NCBI RefSeq assembly: GCF_004331735.1 | Contig: NZ_SJSO01000009.1 | Location: 1-64,000, forward strand | DNA length: 64,000 bases | From: Pedobacter psychrodurus | GTDB taxonomy: Bacteria; Bacteroidota; Bacteroidia; Sphingobacteriales; Sphingobacteriaceae | Direction of reading: 5' to 3' | In this document: positions 62,236-64,000 of the stretch, one piece after another | Layout: the number at the start of each line of letters is the position of its first letter | Numbering within the stretch: position 1 is the first letter of the stretch | Notes under the pieces: generated by a model | Told to the model about the DNA's origin: nothing | What the model saw: the letters and a program-made list of their open reading frames with translations, nothing else | Database searches by the model: none | Translations under genes and position numbers: made by a program

Positions 62236-62556
62236 ATGTCAGAAAAAAAGTTCAAATCGCTTAAAGAGTTCTACCCTTTCTACTTATCAGAACACAGCAA
62301 TACCACATCGCGCATTTTACATTTTATCGGTACAGGACTGGTTTGCCTTGCTTTTTTTACAGGCTTTCTTTTTCACAATTGGCATTTCTTTTTAGCCATA
62401 CCCGTATTGGGATACGGCTTTGCATGGGTGGGTCACTTTTTCTTCGAAAAAAACAAACCGGCTACTTTTCAATATCCAGGTTATAGCTTAGTTAGCGATT
62501 TTATTTTGTTCTACGACCTGCTTAGCGGTAAACAATCTTTTGTAGTGAAGAAATAG
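62236..62556 (+). CDS. DUF962 (Mpo1-like) membrane protein
   Basis: A 106-residue protein: SLKEFYPFYLSEHSNTTSRI then LHFIGTGLVCLAFFTGFLFH, with two to three membrane segments and AWVGHFFFEKNKPATFQYPG. The conserved His residues (EHSN, LHFIGT, VGHFFFEKN) match the DUF962/Mpo1 family, in yeast an iron-dependent dioxygenase of 2-hydroxy fatty acids. In bacteria its role is unknown. The length is normal for bacterial members. Confidence 0.88.
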   Translation: MSEKKFKSLKEFYPFYLSEHSNTTSRILHFIGTGLVCLAFFTGFLFHNWHFFLAIPVLGYGFAWVGHFFFEKNKPATFQYPGYSLVSDFILFYDLLSGKQSFVVKK

Positions 62557-62614
62557 TTACCAGTGGGCGAATTTTCAATTCGCAGGCATCTATAACACCT
62601 CAATATCCTCTGTT

Positions 62615-62681
62615 CGTCACCCTGAATTTATTTCAGGGTCTTTTACAGAATGATAGATACTGAAACAAGTTCAGTATGACG
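62615..62681. repeat. double hairpin related to family C
   Basis: GTCACCCTGAATTTATTTCA with GGGTC at the left and TGAAACAAGTTCAGTATGAC at the right each form a CCTGAA/TTCAGG-type hairpin. A related half copy is at 6346-6366. Confidence 0.65.
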
Positions 62682-62697
62682 AAACTAAAAGAAAAAT

Positions 62698-62783
62698 CGT
62701 CATCTCGACTGGAATGCAGTGAAATGGAGAGATCTATCTAATTAGATTTCTCGACTGCGTTGCACTCCGCTCGAAATGACGAC
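62698..62783. repeat. interspersed palindrome, family A
   Basis: Starts CGTCATCTCGACTGGAATGC and ends CTCGAAATGACGACC, with inner GAGATCTATC / AGATTTCTC. Nearly the same as the copy at 11219-11303. Confidence 0.85.
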
Positions 62784-62816
62784 CTTATTAACTGAAAAAA
62801 CCAACTGTTAACTGAA

Positions 62817-64000
62817 TTACAGTTTCCTTCTTTTTAATTCTCTTTCAATCAAACCCAGCTCACGGCCTGTTTGTCCGGCCACTGAAGTATTTTCTTGTGC
62901 TCTTCTGAACAAATAAGGCATTACCGCTTTAATCGGTCCATAAGGAACATATTTTGCTACGTTATAATTCGAATCGGCAAGGTTAAAGCTTAAGTTATCA
63001 CTCATCCCTAACAACTGGGCAAAATATACATGGGGATGATTGTGCGTAATATTCTTTTCCTCTAAAAGGTAAGTCAATAAACGGCTGCTATCTTCATTGT
63101 GCGTTCCGGCAACAATGGCAATTTCTTCAATATGATCAACACTATAACGCAAAGACTCGTTATAATCGCGGTCTGATGCTGCTTTATCTGGCTGAATTGG
63201 CGAAGGATAACCCATTTCTGCTGCACGTTTACGTTCTTTTTCCATATAGGCACCACGAACCATTTTCACACCCAAAATAAAACCATCAGCTTTGGCAATT
63301 AAATGGTCGGCCTTCATATCGGCTAATTTATCATGACGGTACATTTGATAGGTATTGTAAACAATAATACGTTCACGGTTAAATTTACGCATCATATCCA
63401 ATGCCAGTTCGTCAATGGTATTCTGTATCCAGGTTTCCTCTGCATCGATCATAATTGGTACGCCTTTATCGAAAGCAGTTTTACAGATCATTTCGCAACG
63501 CAGTTTTACTTTTTCGTATTCTGCCTTTTCTGTATCATTTAAGGTTTCTTTAGCATCCAGCTTCTGTAATAAGGCAAAACGACCAATTCCGGTAATTTTG
63601 AAAACCGTAATCGGAATTTTAGTATCACCATCAGCGCGAACAATCGTACGGATAATCTCTGCACAGGTTTCATCAAAAACCTGCTCCTCTTCTTCGCCTT
63701 CAACCGAATAATCTAAAATGGTACCCACTCCGCCTTTATCCAATTGTTCAATGGCTTTATCACATTCGGCAATGGTTTCGCCACCACAAAATTGTTGAAA
63801 GATAGTTGCCTTTATAGCGCCTTGAATGGGTAAACCAATATTTAAAAAGAAATTGGTAATGGCAGGACCAACTTTGGTAAGGAAATTACTGCCAATCATT
63901 TTAAAAAGCCAATATGCTTTTTTTAGTTCGTTGTTGGTTTTTTGACGGAAAGCAATTTCCGTATTGTCGAAATTTGGTTGTTTGTTGGGGGATAAATCCA
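62817..64000 (-). CDS. proline dehydrogenase, 5' end cut by window
   Basis: The frame runs to the window edge: before the internal Met at 63899 it reads NFDNTEIAFRQKTNNELKKA, YWLFKM, so only a few N-terminal residues are missing. The PRODH domain is clear: DAEETWIQNTIDELALDMMR, VYNTYQMYRHDKLADMKADH, LGVKMVRGAYMEKERKRAAE, the FAD/proline-site region and YVPYGPIKAVMPYLFRRAQE with the final RR pair. It oxidises proline to pyrroline-5-carboxylate using FAD. There is no fused P5C dehydrogenase domain, so this is the monofunctional type. Confidence 0.93.
   Translation of the reverse strand, partial: DLSPNKQPNFDNTEIAFRQKTNNELKKAYWLFKMIGSNFLTKVGPAITNFFLNIGLPIQGAIKATIFQQFCGGETIAECDKAIEQLDKGGVGTILDYSVEGEEEEQVFDETCAEIIRTIVRADGDTKIPITVFKITGIGRFALLQKLDAKETLNDTEKAEYEKVKLRCEMICKTAFDKGVPIMIDAEETWIQNTIDELALDMMRKFNRERIIVYNTYQMYRHDKLADMKADHLIAKADGFILGVKMVRGAYMEKERKRAAEMGYPSPIQPDKAASDRDYNESLRYSVDHIEEIAIVAGTHNEDSSRLLTYLLEEKNITHNHPHVYFAQLLGMSDNLSFNLADSNYNVAKYVPYGPIKAVMPYLFRRAQENTSVAGQTGRELGLIERELKRRKL

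Overview
The window looks like a chromosomal segment of a Bacteroidota bacterium of the family Sphingobacteriaceae, most like Pedobacter. The signs are a SusC/SusD pair with glycoside hydrolases, PorP/SprF and gliding-type C-terminal sorting proteins of the type IX secretion world, DUF2807, DUF6266 and PycTM (DUF5706) families, promoter elements of the Bacteroidota type (TAnnTTTG), and the absence of strong Shine-Dalgarno sites. The genus is inferred from protein character only; no search was run.

Layout. 1-1000: end of an IS110 transposase and repeat debris. 1009-6259: a PKD-rich secreted protein with its PorP/SprF partner, a small acidic protein and a 46-residue TatA. 6583-11091: HD hydrolase, TetR-like regulator plus UbiB-type kinase, lone response regulator, DUF2807 protein. 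11318-22158: GAF protein, a very large metallophosphoesterase/barrel fusion, SdiA-regulated lipoprotein, polyphosphate kinase coupled to an HD-PycTM membrane protein. 22528-38002: carbohydrate utilisation region (GH36 alpha-galactosidase, Tat-exported isomerase-like protein, two six-hairpin proteins, SusD, SusC, divergent GntR regulator, sodium:solute symporter). 38057-44673: stress genes (VOC protein, broken SRPBCC gene, Ohr, epoxide hydrolase, cupin, and a chromate group ChrB/ChrA with an AraC stump and an outer-membrane-like protein). 44865-45698: secreted HEIGH-type metalloprotease. 45871-47274: decayed mobile DNA beside tRNA-Met(CAT), with a DUF6266/VOC chimera, an excisionase-like HTH stump, an 11-bp phased iteron array and a MITE-like hairpin. 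47501-51995: PIF1-HRDC helicase, a pentameric ligand-gated ion channel homologue, an Hsp70 ATPase-only protein. 52316-53316: tandem 282-bp repeats. 53361-54995: sulfatase and a tiny lipoprotein. 55348-58132: AraC regulator and five small cold-shock-like genes. 58544-64000: PQQ-type sugar dehydrogenase/cytochrome c fusion, HAD phosphatase, DUF962 protein and proline dehydrogenase (cut by the window end).

The carbohydrate genes form the clearest unit: SusC/SusD import a glycan fragment, the six-hairpin proteins and perhaps the GH36 enzyme process it, the symporter carries the product across the inner membrane, and the divergent GntR regulator probably acts at CTAGT-type repeats in the SusC/regulator intergenic region. 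Intergenic spaces are rich in three families of interspersed palindromes (called A, B and C here), mostly between convergent genes.

The most unusual items are the nine-unit 11-bp phased GGTAA array beside a tRNA gene, the cold-shock-like gene cluster with eroded RNA-binding motifs, the HD-PycTM protein sharing a TAATG junction with polyphosphate kinase, the phosphoesterase/kinase-loop-like/barrel giant, and the ion channel homologue.
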